Origin: Hyphomicrobiales bacterium
Lineage (GTDB): Bacteria > Pseudomonadota > Alphaproteobacteria > Rhizobiales > Rhizobiaceae
Assembly: GCA_900467745.1 (NCBI GenBank)
Contig: UBQW01000061.1
Span: forward strand, 1-59,008
Reading direction: 5' to 3'
DNA: 59,008 bases
Shown: positions 34,426-43,331 of the stretch, piece after piece
How the letters are laid out: each line of letters starts with the position of its first letter
How positions within the stretch are numbered: the stretch's first letter is position 1
The notes under the pieces: generated by a model
Databases searched by the model: none
Seen by the model: the letters and a program-made list of their open reading frames with translations, nothing else
Told to the model about the DNA's origin: nothing
Position numbers and translations under genes: made by a program

Positions 34426-36135
34426 TTACGCGCGTTCGCGGCGCTGGCCGCCATTGCCGCCGCGCGAAGGGCCGCCGCGGCGGTTGCCGCCGTTGCCTTC
34501 GCGACGTTCGCCGCGTTCGCCACCCGCGTTCTGCTGTGCGCCACGGTCTTCGCCATGCTTGCGGGCCGGACGGCCCTGGCCGTTGCGGGGCGCATTGCGG
34601 GCGCCGCCGCCGGGCTGGTGGCGGTTGGCGTCGCCATGGGCGTGGTTGCCGTGCTGCGGGCGCTGCTGCTTGCGGGCCTGGCCTGCGCCACGGAAATCCG
34701 AGGTCGAGGCGAGATCGTTGTCCGGGCCTGCCGTGACCGGCGCGACTTCGCCGCGACGCTGGCCGCGGAAATCCTCGTTGCGCTGCGTCTGGCGTTCCGG
34801 ACGCGGACGACGCTCGCGGCGTTCCTCGTTGGCGCGGACTTCGTCACCCGCTTCCGGGCGCGGACGGCGCTCGGGGCGGCCGGCGCGGGCGTTGCCACGG
34901 CCTTCGCCGCCCCTGCCTTCACCATTGCGACCTTCACCGCCACGACCCTGGCTCTGGCCACGGTTGCCGCCATTGCCGCGCTTCGGCGCCGCGTTCATGT
35001 TTGCCGGTGCTTCACCGCTGGCAACCGCGATCGAGATGTTCATCAGGCGCTCGATATCGCGCAGCAGACGGGTTTCATCCGGTGCGCAGAAAGCGATCGC
35101 GATACCATCGCGGCCGGCGCGGGCCGTACGGCCGATACGGTGGACGTAGGCGTCTGGCACTTCAGGCAGATCGTAGTTGTAGACGTGGCTGACAGCCGGG
35201 ATGTCGATGCCGCGCGCCGCGACGTCGGTCGCGATCAGCGTCTTGATATCGCCGTCCTTGAAGGCCTTCAGCGCGCGCTCGCGCTGGCCCTGGCTCTTGT
35301 TGCCGTGGATCGAGGCGACGGAGTAGCCGACATGCTCGAGATGCTTCATCAGCTTCTCGGCGCCATGCTTGGTGCGCAGGAAGACGATGGCGCGGCCATC
35401 GGGGTTTTCGGAGAGCGACTTCTTCAGAAGGTCGGTCTTGTCGTTCTTGCCGTTGACGAAGTGGACATACTGCTCGACCTTGTCGGCAGCCTTGCCCGGA
35501 GGCGTCACTTCGACCTTGACCGGATCGGTCAGGAAGTCTGCGGCGAGATCGGCGATCGCCTTCGGCATGGTGGCGGAAAAGAGCATCGTCTGGCGACGCT
35601 TCGGCACCATCTTGGAGATTTTGCGGAGATCATGCACGAAGCCGAGGTCGAGCATCTGGTCGGCTTCGTCGAGCACGAGGTAGCGCACGGCGGTGAGGCC
35701 GATGGCGCGGCGGGCGACGAGATCGAGCAGACGGCCGGGGGTGGCGACCAGGATGTCGGTGCCCTTTTCAAGCTGAAGCTGCTGCTTGTTGATCGACACG
35801 CCGCCGACGACGACGTTGATGCGCAGATGCGACTTGCGCAGGAAGTTCTTCAGGTTCTGGGCGATCTGGTTCACCAGTTCGCGGGTCGGCGCCAGGATGA
35901 GCGTACGGGTGGTACGGTTGTCGGGGCGGCGTTCTTCCGGGATCAGCTTTTCGATCAGCGGCAGGCCGAATGCGGCCGTCTTGCCGGTGCCGGTCTGGGC
36001 GAGGCCGATCAGGTCACGGCCTTCGAGAAGAAGCGGGATCGCCTTTTCCTGGATGGGGGTCGGCGTTTCGATGCCGAGCTGGAACAGTGTGGCGACGATC
36101 GGCTTGGAGACACCAAGCGATTCAAAATTGGTCAA
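34426..36135 (-). CDS. rhlE: DEAD-box RNA helicase (RhlE type)
   Basis: The 569-residue protein has all DEAD-box motifs: Q-motif region FQLGIETPTPIQ, Walker A AQTGTGKT, DEAD as VLDEADQML, SAT in FSATMPK, and HRIGRTARAGRDG. From about residue 385 the tail is a long Gly/Arg/Asn/Gln-rich stretch, an RNA-binding and possibly phase-separating region. It unwinds RNA, probably in ribosome assembly or cold adaptation. The start is a TTG at 36135, preceded by AAAAGG; an ATG five bases upstream opens a frame ATG-ACT-TGA that ends within the TTG, so it cannot be the start. Confidence 0.93.
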   Translation of the reverse strand: MTNFESLGVSKPIVATLFQLGIETPTPIQEKAIPLLLEGRDLIGLAQTGTGKTAAFGLPLIEKLIPEERRPDNRTTRTLILAPTRELVNQIAQNLKNFLRKSHLRINVVVGGVSINKQQLQLEKGTDILVATPGRLLDLVARRAIGLTAVRYLVLDEADQMLDLGFVHDLRKISKMVPKRRQTMLFSATMPKAIADLAADFLTDPVKVEVTPPGKAADKVEQYVHFVNGKNDKTDLLKKSLSENPDGRAIVFLRTKHGAEKLMKHLEHVGYSVASIHGNKSQGQRERALKAFKDGDIKTLIATDVAARGIDIPAVSHVYNYDLPEVPDAYVHRIGRTARAGRDGIAIAFCAPDETRLLRDIERLMNISIAVASGEAPANMNAAPKRGNGGNRGQSQGRGGEGRNGEGRGGEGRGNARAGRPERRPRPEAGDEVRANEERRERRPRPERQTQRNEDFRGQRRGEVAPVTAGPDNDLASTSDFRGAGQARKQQRPQHGNHAHGDANRHQPGGGARNAPRNGQGRPARKHGEDRGAQQNAGGERGERREGNGGNRRGGPSRGGNGGQRRERA

Positions 36136-36486
36136 GTCATAACCTTTTCAGGGGCGCCAAAACAATACCGCCGGAACGCGGGTTTGCGGTCCGGTGTTAC
36201 TCTGGCGTCAAGAACCCCGCGTGAAGTGGGAACTTGTCTTGTTGGAAAAGGCTTTCCAGCGCTTCTGCCGCGTCCCTTGGGATGCGGTCCATTCGAAATG
36301 CGCTTTTGTCCTTCTTCCTGCATCCTATTTGCTGGCAGGGGCACGCTCACGCGGCGGCCGGAAGGTGAAAGCTGGCCTGCATTTGGTCTAGTTCGGCCGG
36401 AAAGTCAAGGGGAGGGGCGCAAAAGGCCGAGCAGGGCCACGGCGCGGGAGGCGTATCGCGCGCCGTGGCTCGGGCAAATGGCTACG
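36136..36486. other. Leader and intergenic region upstream of rhlE
   Basis: A 351-bp stretch with no gene I can support. It holds the rhlE promoter and leader, and near its far end a strong stem (36436-36446 with 36459-36469, GCCACGGCGCG/CGCGCCGTGGC). Read on the minus strand the stem follows the stop of the gene at 36487 and is trailed by CCTTTTG, so it may be its terminator. Confidence 0.55.
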
Positions 36487-36858
36487 TCAGTACGGGCAGA
36501 CGCGAACGCGGTAAGCCTCGCCCCACCCGTTGCGCCGCCATTCGAGATGGCAGGTGCGATAGGGCTGGACATAATGCGTTCGATAGACCGGATAGGCGCG
36601 GTAGGGCCGGTATGCCCGATAGGGATATCCGTAGCGATAGCCGTAGGCATAGGGGTAACCGTAGCCGTCGGGATAGCCATATGTGTAGGGGTAGGGGCGC
36701 AGCGCCTGCGACAGCAGCACGCCGCCGACGAAGCCAGCCGCGGCACCGCCCCAGGCGTAATGTTCATGCGCCATCGCCGGCGAGGCTGATGTCAGCGTCG
36801 CCGCGGTCAGCGTGAGCAGGATAGAGCCGGTTGCCATGCTTTTATGAAGTACGGACAT
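36487..36858 (-). CDS. Secreted tyrosine/proline-rich protein
   Basis: A 123-residue exported protein. The signal peptide is residues 1-30 (ending ASPAMAH); then comes GGAAAGFVGGVLLSQAL, a glycine-rich helix, and a repeat region of Y-G-Y-P, Y-R-A-Y-R-P units at about residues 55-95, ending in a short part with two cysteines (YRTCHLEW, RVRVCPY). Similar short YXP-rich proteins are common in rhizobia without known function; they may stay in the envelope. AGGAGG precedes the ATG. Confidence 0.8.
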   Translation of the reverse strand: MSVLHKSMATGSILLTLTAATLTSASPAMAHEHYAWGGAAAGFVGGVLLSQALRPYPYTYGYPDGYGYPYAYGYRYGYPYRAYRPYRAYPVYRTHYVQPYRTCHLEWRRNGWGEAYRVRVCPY

Positions 36859-37055
36859 GTTCGCCTCCTATAGCGGAAGAGTTGTTCGTGAGGTCGGCAA
36901 CAGAAGATCGTGGCGGCCTAAGAAACGGCTGCGATCTTAGCACGATTTTCGAGGTTTTGCTTGGCGATGACAGGAGCATCAGTCGCTGCAACCACGCATG
37001 CTCTTCTTCTACTCTTCTCAATTTGCAGCGTTATTTTTGTTTCGCCGGGTCATGG

Positions 37056-37070
37056 TTAATTCGTTGTTAA
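37056..37070 (+). promoter_or_regulatory. Possible CtrA binding site
   Basis: TTAA-TTCGTTG-TTAA fits the alphaproteobacterial CtrA consensus TTAA-N7-TTAA exactly and lies about 50 bp before the hybrid kinase start. Only one such site was seen. By base composition such a match is uncommon, but this is not proof. Confidence 0.45.
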
Positions 37071-37118
37071 ACGCCTCTCAGCTATGGTCGATGACGTAGC
37101 AATTTACCTAGTGTTTTC

Positions 37119-40100
37119 ATGGTGGAGCAGGTGTTTTTGGGACCGAACGGGGACATTCTCGAACTGGCATGCCGCCGGATCGCGGATCTGGACAACCCTG
37201 CCTATGTCAAGAACAGCGAACTGCGCTATGTCGCGGTCAACCAGGCCTATGCGGATTTCTTCGGCAACGAGATTTCCGATTTCATCGGCCGGCGCAGCCG
37301 CGAGCTGTTCGACCGCCCGGAAGAGCAGGACCGCGAGGACAAGGAGGGGCGCGCGCTGGTGTTCGGCAGCGAGGAAAGTGCGCTCTGCTTCGACGCAACG
37401 GGTGATCTGCATGACCGCGTCCGGATCGAGAGCTTCGCGCTGTCGGATGAACGGATCTATGTGCTCGGCATGTTCGAAGAGGCGCGCAAGGCGGCGCGTC
37501 CGAAATGGCCGGCGACGCGGGCGCTCAGTGACAACAGCACTGATATCGACTTCCTGCGCGATGTGATCGAGGCGCTTCCGGTTGCCGCCTTCGTGCGCGA
37601 CGAGGATCACCGGCTGGTTTATGCCAACGCATCTTACGAACAACTGACGGGACTGCCGCGCGCCGAGTCGCTGGGCAAGACCGAACGCGAGATGTTTGGC
37701 ACGGCGTCCGGCGACATGGTGAGCCGCGGCCATGTGCAGGCGCTGGCCAAGGGAGAGGCGCGCGATATCGAGAGCCTGGTTCCTCGCGCGGATGGCGGGG
37801 TCTATCCTATCCTCGCGCAGATCAACCGGATCGATGGCGGCGACGGCCCTCACTATACGGTCGGGTCCTACTCGGATGTCTCGCTGCTGAAGGAGCGCGA
37901 GAGCGCGCTCATCGCCGCGCAGGCGCATACCGAAATTCTCCATCGCGACATGGCGCGCGTGCTGAATTCGCTGCCGGTCGGCGTTCTCATCCTCGAGAGC
38001 GATCTGACGATCCGCTATGGCAACCACGCCTTCTACACGATCTCCGAGCTGCCCGAAGGCTTGTTCGACGGCAAGGGATTTGCCGAGCTTGTCGAGTACA
38101 ACCACACGCTGGGGCGCTATCCGCCGGGCGTGACCGCCGAGGAGATCCTTGCGCGGCGCACCGATCAGTTCCGCTCCGACCAGCCGGCTGCGGCCGAGAT
38201 CAACTGGGGCGAAAAGTTTCTCCTGGTCGACAGCCGCAAGATCTCGACGGATCGCATCCTGCTGACCTATGCCGATGTCTCCGCCGTGCGCCGGCATGAG
38301 CGCGAAATCCACGCCGCCCGCGAAGAGCTCGAAAACCTCGGCGAGCTGATGGGCGACGCGACGCATGCGATGTCGCAGGGGCTGCTCGTGCTGCAGGATG
38401 GAGAAATCCTGCTGAGCAACGATGCGCTGGCCGGGATGCTGGACCTTGCATCCGAGCGCGTCGCCGTCGGGCGAGACTGGCGCGAGATGCTGGCCTTCTG
38501 CGCAATGCGTGGTGATTTCTCGGACGATGCCGATCACCTGCTCAACGATATCGGCCAGGCGCTTGCAGACGGCCAGCCGGCGTCGCATCTGTTCCGCGTG
38601 CCCGATGGCCGCTGGGTGCAGATGGACGTCATGGTCAGCGCGCGCCGGCATTGGGTCGTGCTGTTTACCGACATTTCGGCGATGAAGATCCGCGAAGTCG
38701 ATCTGGAGAGCCTGCTTGAACGCGCCGAGGTCGCCGATCGGGTGAAGTCGGAATTCCTCGCCAATATGAGCCATGAAATCCGCACGCCGATGAACGGCGT
38801 TCTCGGCATGGCGGAGCTGCTGTCGAAGACCAATCTCGACACGCGCCAGAAGACCTTCGTCGATATCATCACCAAGTCCGGCAATGCGTTGATGACCATC
38901 ATCAACGACATTCTCGACTTCTCGAAGATCGATTCCGGGCAGATGACGCTGCGGCGCGTTACCTTCGACCCGATCGAGGCCGTCGAGGACGTGGTGACGC
39001 TGTTGTCGTCGCTGGCGGCGGAAAAGAGCATCGAGCTTCTGGTGCGCGTCATGCCGGGCCTGCCTGCGGCGATCATCGGCGATGCCGGGCGTTTTCGCCA
39101 GATCGTCACCAATCTGGTCGGTAACGCCGTCAAGTTCACCGAGCGGGGCCATGTGCTGGTCGAGCTCGGCTATGTCGCGGGTGCCGCCGACGAGATCATG
39201 GCGACGCTGCGCATCGAGGATACCGGGATCGGCATGCCGAAGGACCGGCTGGACCAGATTTTCGGCAAGTTCTCGCAGATCGATTCCTCCTCGACGCGGC
39301 GTCACGAAGGCACCGGGCTGGGGCTGGCGATCACGGCCGGTCTCGTGGATCTGTTCGGCGGTTATATCGAGGTCGACAGCGCTGTCGGCGAAGGCTCGGT
39401 CTTTACCGTCACTCTGCCGTTTACTGTCGGCGCCAAGCGGGCGGAGCCGCGGCCGCTGCCAGTCAATGTGCGCGGCGCGCGCGTGCTTGTCATCGACGAC
39501 AACGCGGTCAACCGCCAGATACTCACTGAGCAGCTCACGCAATGGGGCTTCGATGGCGCGGCCGCCGAAGACGGCGTGGAGGGGCTCGCCATTCTCGAGG
39601 AAGCATCCGCACTCGGCGTCTCGATCGATGCGCTGGTGCTCGATTACCAGATCCCCGGCATGAACGGCGCCGATATCGCCCGCCTGCTGCGCGCCGACGA
39701 ACGCTTCGCCGAGCTGCCTATCGTCTTCCTGACCTCTATGGATATTTCGGGCACCGAGAAGGAATTCGCGGCGCTGAACGGCCAGGCGCATCTGATGAAG
39801 CCGGCGCGGGCCAACGTGCTGCGCAACACCATCGTCGACGTCGTGCGCACCAACCGGATCAGGCTGGCGCCGACGCTGCGCCCCGTTATCGAGGCACCGC
39901 CGCTTGAGCCTGAATTATTGCCGGAAGCTCTCAACGAGAGAGCGCCGCCGTCCTTCATCGACGTGCTCGTCGCCGAGGACAACGAGGTCAACCAGATCGT
40001 CTTCACGCAAATCCTCCAGGCGACGGGTCTCAATTTCCTCGTCGTCAAGAACGGCGAAGAGGCCGTCGAGGCGTGGGAGGCCTATACGCCGCGCATCATC

Positions 40101-40355
40101 ATGATGGATGTGTCGATGCCCGTGATGAACGGTCACGACGCGGCGCGGCGCATCCGCGAGCTTGAACGCGGCCAAGGGCACCGGGTACCGATCATCGGGG
40201 TCACGGCGCACGCCCTCGACGTCGACCGCGATCTCTGCCTCGACGCCGGCATGGACGACTATATGGCCAAGCCGATCAGCCCAGAGCTGCTGGAAGAGAA
40301 GATCGCGCTCTGGCTCGGCAAGGAAGGCCGCGCGAGTGGGATTTCGCTGAGCTGA
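37119..40355 (+). CDS. Soluble multi-PAS hybrid histidine kinase with two receiver domains
   Basis: The 1078-residue protein has no membrane segment. PAS-like domains lie at about residues 15-115, 145-258, 275-390 and 410-520. The HisKA domain has H552 in FLANMSHEIRTPMNG. The ATPase domain carries the N-box (NLVGNAVKF), the G1 box (DTGIGM) and GTGLGLA. Two receiver domains follow: D842 in LVLDYQIPGMNG and D997 in IIMMDVSMPVMNG. There is no phosphotransfer domain, so it probably passes phosphate to a separate Hpt or acts in reverse as a phosphatase. PAS domains may sense redox, light or small ligands; none shows a haem or flavin motif I can identify. Confidence 0.93.
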   Translation: MVEQVFLGPNGDILELACRRIADLDNPAYVKNSELRYVAVNQAYADFFGNEISDFIGRRSRELFDRPEEQDREDKEGRALVFGSEESALCFDATGDLHDRVRIESFALSDERIYVLGMFEEARKAARPKWPATRALSDNSTDIDFLRDVIEALPVAAFVRDEDHRLVYANASYEQLTGLPRAESLGKTEREMFGTASGDMVSRGHVQALAKGEARDIESLVPRADGGVYPILAQINRIDGGDGPHYTVGSYSDVSLLKERESALIAAQAHTEILHRDMARVLNSLPVGVLILESDLTIRYGNHAFYTISELPEGLFDGKGFAELVEYNHTLGRYPPGVTAEEILARRTDQFRSDQPAAAEINWGEKFLLVDSRKISTDRILLTYADVSAVRRHEREIHAAREELENLGELMGDATHAMSQGLLVLQDGEILLSNDALAGMLDLASERVAVGRDWREMLAFCAMRGDFSDDADHLLNDIGQALADGQPASHLFRVPDGRWVQMDVMVSARRHWVVLFTDISAMKIREVDLESLLERAEVADRVKSEFLANMSHEIRTPMNGVLGMAELLSKTNLDTRQKTFVDIITKSGNALMTIINDILDFSKIDSGQMTLRRVTFDPIEAVEDVVTLLSSLAAEKSIELLVRVMPGLPAAIIGDAGRFRQIVTNLVGNAVKFTERGHVLVELGYVAGAADEIMATLRIEDTGIGMPKDRLDQIFGKFSQIDSSSTRRHEGTGLGLAITAGLVDLFGGYIEVDSAVGEGSVFTVTLPFTVGAKRAEPRPLPVNVRGARVLVIDDNAVNRQILTEQLTQWGFDGAAAEDGVEGLAILEEASALGVSIDALVLDYQIPGMNGADIARLLRADERFAELPIVFLTSMDISGTEKEFAALNGQAHLMKPARANVLRNTIVDVVRTNRIRLAPTLRPVIEAPPLEPELLPEALNERAPPSFIDVLVAEDNEVNQIVFTQILQATGLNFLVVKNGEEAVEAWEAYTPRIIMMDVSMPVMNGHDAARRIRELERGQGHRVPIIGVTAHALDVDRDLCLDAGMDDYMAKPISPELLEEKIALWLGKEGRASGISLS

Positions 40356-40368
40356 TCCGGATATCGAC

Positions 40369-41109
40369 CTAAATCTCGGCGCGCTTGACGCCGCAGAGCA
40401 TTTCGCGCTTGCCAGCGAAGCCCGGACGACGCTCGACCGCGAAGCCGGCGGCGCCCAGATTGCGCCGGACGAAGCCGGCGGCGGCGTAGGTCGCGAAGGT
40501 GCCGCCTGGGACAGTCTTTTCACAGACCAGCGTCATCAGTTCCTGCGACCACATGTCGGCATTTCGCGATGGCGCGAAGCCATCCAGGTACCAGGCATCG
40601 AAACCCGCTTCGGCGGCCGACACGCCATCGAGTGCCCGGCCGCAGACGACGCTGAGCGTGGTCTGCTCGTCGAGCTTCAAGGACACGGTGCCCTCGGGCT
40701 GATCCGGCCAGGCCGAGACCAGCGCGATGCGCTCGGCGTTGATCTCCGGCCAGTGCGACAGCGCGCGGTCGATCTCGTCACGCCGCATCGGGTAGAGCTC
40801 GAAGGACATGAAGTGCAGATGCTGGCCTTGGGTGCGCTTCAGCTTCCAGTTTCTGAAGGTCTCGGCGAAATTCAGCCCGGTGCCGAAACCGAGCTCGCCG
40901 ATCAGGAAGTTTTGCGCCTTAGCCCATCGCTCGGGCAGGTCGTTTCCGGCGAGGAAGACATGGCCGCATTCGAGGCGGCCGTCGGTCTGGCAATAAAAAT
41001 GGTCGCCAAAGGCCGGCGAATAGGGCATATCGCCGTCGCGCCATTCAAGCGGCCGGTTCGCTATCTCAGCCTGTGCCAAATTAATCTGATCGGGATCGAT
41101 GTCTGTCAT
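40369..41109 (-). CDS. mnmD: tRNA 5-methylaminomethyl-2-thiouridine methyltransferase (MnmC N-domain type)
   Basis: The 246-residue protein corresponds to the methyltransferase half of E. coli MnmC (DUF752 family): GDHFYCQTDGRLECGHVFLAGN, the SAM-binding FLIGELGFGTGLNFAETF, YLDGFAPSRNADMWS and TYAAAGFVRRNLGAAGFAVERRPGFAGKREM. It methylates the wobble uridine (nm5s2U to mnm5s2U) of certain tRNAs. Its start overlaps the start of the divergent FAD oxidase, the other half of MnmC. Confidence 0.92.
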   Translation of the reverse strand: MTDIDPDQINLAQAEIANRPLEWRDGDMPYSPAFGDHFYCQTDGRLECGHVFLAGNDLPERWAKAQNFLIGELGFGTGLNFAETFRNWKLKRTQGQHLHFMSFELYPMRRDEIDRALSHWPEINAERIALVSAWPDQPEGTVSLKLDEQTTLSVVCGRALDGVSAAEAGFDAWYLDGFAPSRNADMWSQELMTLVCEKTVPGGTFATYAAAGFVRRNLGAAGFAVERRPGFAGKREMLCGVKRAEI

Positions 41110-42286
41110 GTCAACAGCCGATAGTCCGGCCTTGCCCTCGGGTCAATCGTCCACTGAACTGTTGATCGTCGGCGGTGGCATCATGGGCCTTTGGGCGGCC
41201 GTCTACGCCGAGCGCATGGGGATCGACGCGGTGCTGATCGATGCCGGCGTGCTCGGAGGCGGGGCGAGCGGTGGCCTGCTCGGCGCGCTGATGCCGCACA
41301 TGCCGGACAAATGGAACCCGAAGAAGCAGTTTCAGTTCGATGCGCTGGTGGCGCTTGAGGCCGAGGTGGCGCGGCTGGAGGCCGAGACGGGCCTATCGAC
41401 CGGCTACCGTCGCTCCGGCCGCCTGATCCCGCTGCCCAAGCCGCATCTGCGCGATATCGCGCTCGGACATTCAGCCGATGCCGAAAGCCACTGGCATGCC
41501 GGCGAGCGCCGCTTCCATTGGCATGTGATCGATACGCCTGATGTATCCGGCTGGCCGGACGCTTCCGGTATGGAGGGCGGCTTCGTGCATGACACGCTTG
41601 CCGGCCGGGCGGCGCCACGATCGCTGACGGGTGTGCTCGCAGCCTTTCTCCGCCGCGCCAGACATGTGCGCATCATCGAGAATTCAGCCGTTCGCGGCAT
41701 CGACGCCGAGCGTGGGATCGCCGAGACCGATGCCGGAGCGATCGCCTTCGGACATTGCATTATCGCTGCCGGCTACCAGTCGTTCCCGCTTCTGGCGCGC
41801 GACACATCAGGGCTGACGCAGCCGCTCGGCCAGCCGGTAAAGGGCCAGTCGGCGCTTCTGAAGGCCGATATCGATCCTGGCCTCCCGACAATCTTCCGCG
41901 ACGGGCTTTATGTGGTGGCGCATGAGGGCGGGCATGTCGCGATCGGCAGCACCAGCGAGAACCGCTTCGACGCACCCTTTGCGACCGACGGGCAGCTGGA
42001 TGTGCTGGTCGAGAAGGCGCGGGCGCTGGTGCCCTTGCTGCGCGATGCGCCCGTTATCGAGCGCTGGGCGGGGCTGCGCCCCAAGGCGATCGACCGCGAC
42101 CCGATGATCGGTCCGCATCCCGAACATGAGAGATTGCTGGCGCTGACCGGTGGCTTCAAGGTCAGCTTCGGTCTCGCGCACCGGCTGGCCGAGGCGGTGG
42201 TGCATATGGCAGCGGGCAGCACGATACCGTTTGCGGTGCCCGAGAGCTTTCACCTGATCAATCATATTCACGTCGCTTCACGCTAA
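41099..42286 (+). CDS. FAD-dependent oxidoreductase, MnmC C-domain-like (DAO family)
   Basis: A 395-residue flavoprotein with FAD-binding LLIVGGGIMGLWAAVYAERMG near the N-terminus, then GGGASGGLLGALMPHMP, similar to the oxidase half of MnmC, and a C-terminal WAGLRPKAIDRDPMIGPHP segment. MnmC(o) removes the carboxymethyl group from cmnm5s2U before the methyltransferase acts; alternatively it is a related amino-acid oxidase. Two ATGs are possible (41099 and 41108). From the first, the gene overlaps mnmD head to head by 11 bp; from the second, by 2 bp. Either way the two promoters lie inside the opposite gene. Confidence 0.83.
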   Translation: MSVMSTADSPALPSGQSSTELLIVGGGIMGLWAAVYAERMGIDAVLIDAGVLGGGASGGLLGALMPHMPDKWNPKKQFQFDALVALEAEVARLEAETGLSTGYRRSGRLIPLPKPHLRDIALGHSADAESHWHAGERRFHWHVIDTPDVSGWPDASGMEGGFVHDTLAGRAAPRSLTGVLAAFLRRARHVRIIENSAVRGIDAERGIAETDAGAIAFGHCIIAAGYQSFPLLARDTSGLTQPLGQPVKGQSALLKADIDPGLPTIFRDGLYVVAHEGGHVAIGSTSENRFDAPFATDGQLDVLVEKARALVPLLRDAPVIERWAGLRPKAIDRDPMIGPHPEHERLLALTGGFKVSFGLAHRLAEAVVHMAAGSTIPFAVPESFHLINHIHVASR

Positions 42287-42387
42287 AGTGCCCCGCGATC
42301 GCTTGAAACTTCCCGTTTTGCTCACGCTTTTCCGTTTTTCGCTGTCTTGCTCCTGAAATCAGCGGCCACTTTCGCGAGATATTTTGC

Positions 42388-42408
42388 AATTCACGTTAAA
42401 CGTGAATT
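42388..42408. promoter_or_regulatory. Perfect 21-bp palindrome upstream of the DUF1045 gene
   Basis: AATTCACGTT, one base, AACGTGAATT: 10-bp arms. It lies about 100 bp before the gene at 42511, in an otherwise gene-free 224-bp gap. It looks like an operator for a dimeric repressor, but no regulator gene sits next to it. Confidence 0.65.
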
Positions 42409-42510
42409 AGCACTCGCTGTCCTTCGTCAATCTGTCATGCAAATCGCCTATCTGCTTGCAAAACGGCAGCGCGCCGACGAGTCGCGCCTGGTGCCGACGG
42501 AGAAAATTGC

Positions 42511-43233
42511 ATGCGATACGCCATCTGCTTCACGCCCGCCGCGAATGACCCGCTGTCGCACGCGGCTGCCAATTGGCTCGGCCGAAACGTGTTTTCCGGC
42601 GAAATGGTGGAGCCCACGGCGATCCGCGGGCTCAGCATCCACGAGGTCGCCTTTCATACGGCGGTGCCGCGGCGCTATGGTTTTCACGGCGCGCTGAAGG
42701 CACCATTCCGGCTTGCGACCGACATGTCGGAGCCGCAACTCCTGCGGGAACTGATGCGCTTCTGCGGTACGCTGACGCCGTTTTCCATTCCGCGGCTCGA
42801 GGTCGCGCGCACTGGTAGCATCTTCAGCCTCGTGCCGTCGCTGCCCTGCGACAACGTCCAGTATCTGGCCTCCTCGATCGTGCAGCAGTTCGACCAGTTC
42901 CGCGCGCCGCTCAGCGATGCCGATATCGAGCGCAGCGATCCGGATGGGCTTTCGGCGGCGCAGTTCGCCAATCTGCATCGCTGGGGATGCCCCTATGTGA
43001 TGGACGAGTTCCGCTTCCACATGCCTTTGACCGGTCCGGTCAGCCTGATCGACATGTCGCGCATCGAGCGCTCGCTGCGCAGCGTTTTCGAGCCGGTTCT
43101 CGTCGATCCGGTGAAGATATCGAACGTGGCGCTGATGGTCGAAGAGGGCAATGGCGGGCCGTTCCGGGTGCATTCGCTGCATCCGATGGGCAAGGTCAGC
43201 GCGCGGCGCGAGCGGGTTCCCGTTCCGGCCTAA
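42511..43233 (+). CDS. DUF1045 / 2H-phosphoesterase-like protein
   Basis: A 240-residue protein with two His-x-hydrophobic-Leu type motifs, FHGALKAPF (about residue 58) and FHMPLTGPV (about residue 169), as in 2H phosphoesterases. This is the DUF1045 family, frequently listed as phosphonate metabolism associated; in Rhizobiales it may also stand next to ureide genes, as here. It is 98 bp upstream of puuE and may belong to the same unit. Activity is not established. Confidence 0.8.
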   Translation: MRYAICFTPAANDPLSHAAANWLGRNVFSGEMVEPTAIRGLSIHEVAFHTAVPRRYGFHGALKAPFRLATDMSEPQLLRELMRFCGTLTPFSIPRLEVARTGSIFSLVPSLPCDNVQYLASSIVQQFDQFRAPLSDADIERSDPDGLSAAQFANLHRWGCPYVMDEFRFHMPLTGPVSLIDMSRIERSLRSVFEPVLVDPVKISNVALMVEEGNGGPFRVHSLHPMGKVSARRERVPVPA

Positions 43234-43331
43234 GCGATTGTGCCATAAAGGCAAAACTCTGTTGCGTAGTTTCCGTCTCGACATTCGCTCTTGAGGTGTT
43301 ACCGTTCGCCGACTTTCTGGAAGGTGATTTC

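Noticed and set aside
34441..35010. Low-complexity G/C-rich sequence looking like a simple repeat
   Set aside because: It is the Gly/Arg-rich tail of the RhlE helicase, common in that family.
43299..43310. TTACCGTTCGCC upstream of puuE, resembling the start of the shared element
   Set aside because: The right half of the element is missing and the gene has no functional tie to the sulfatase cluster.
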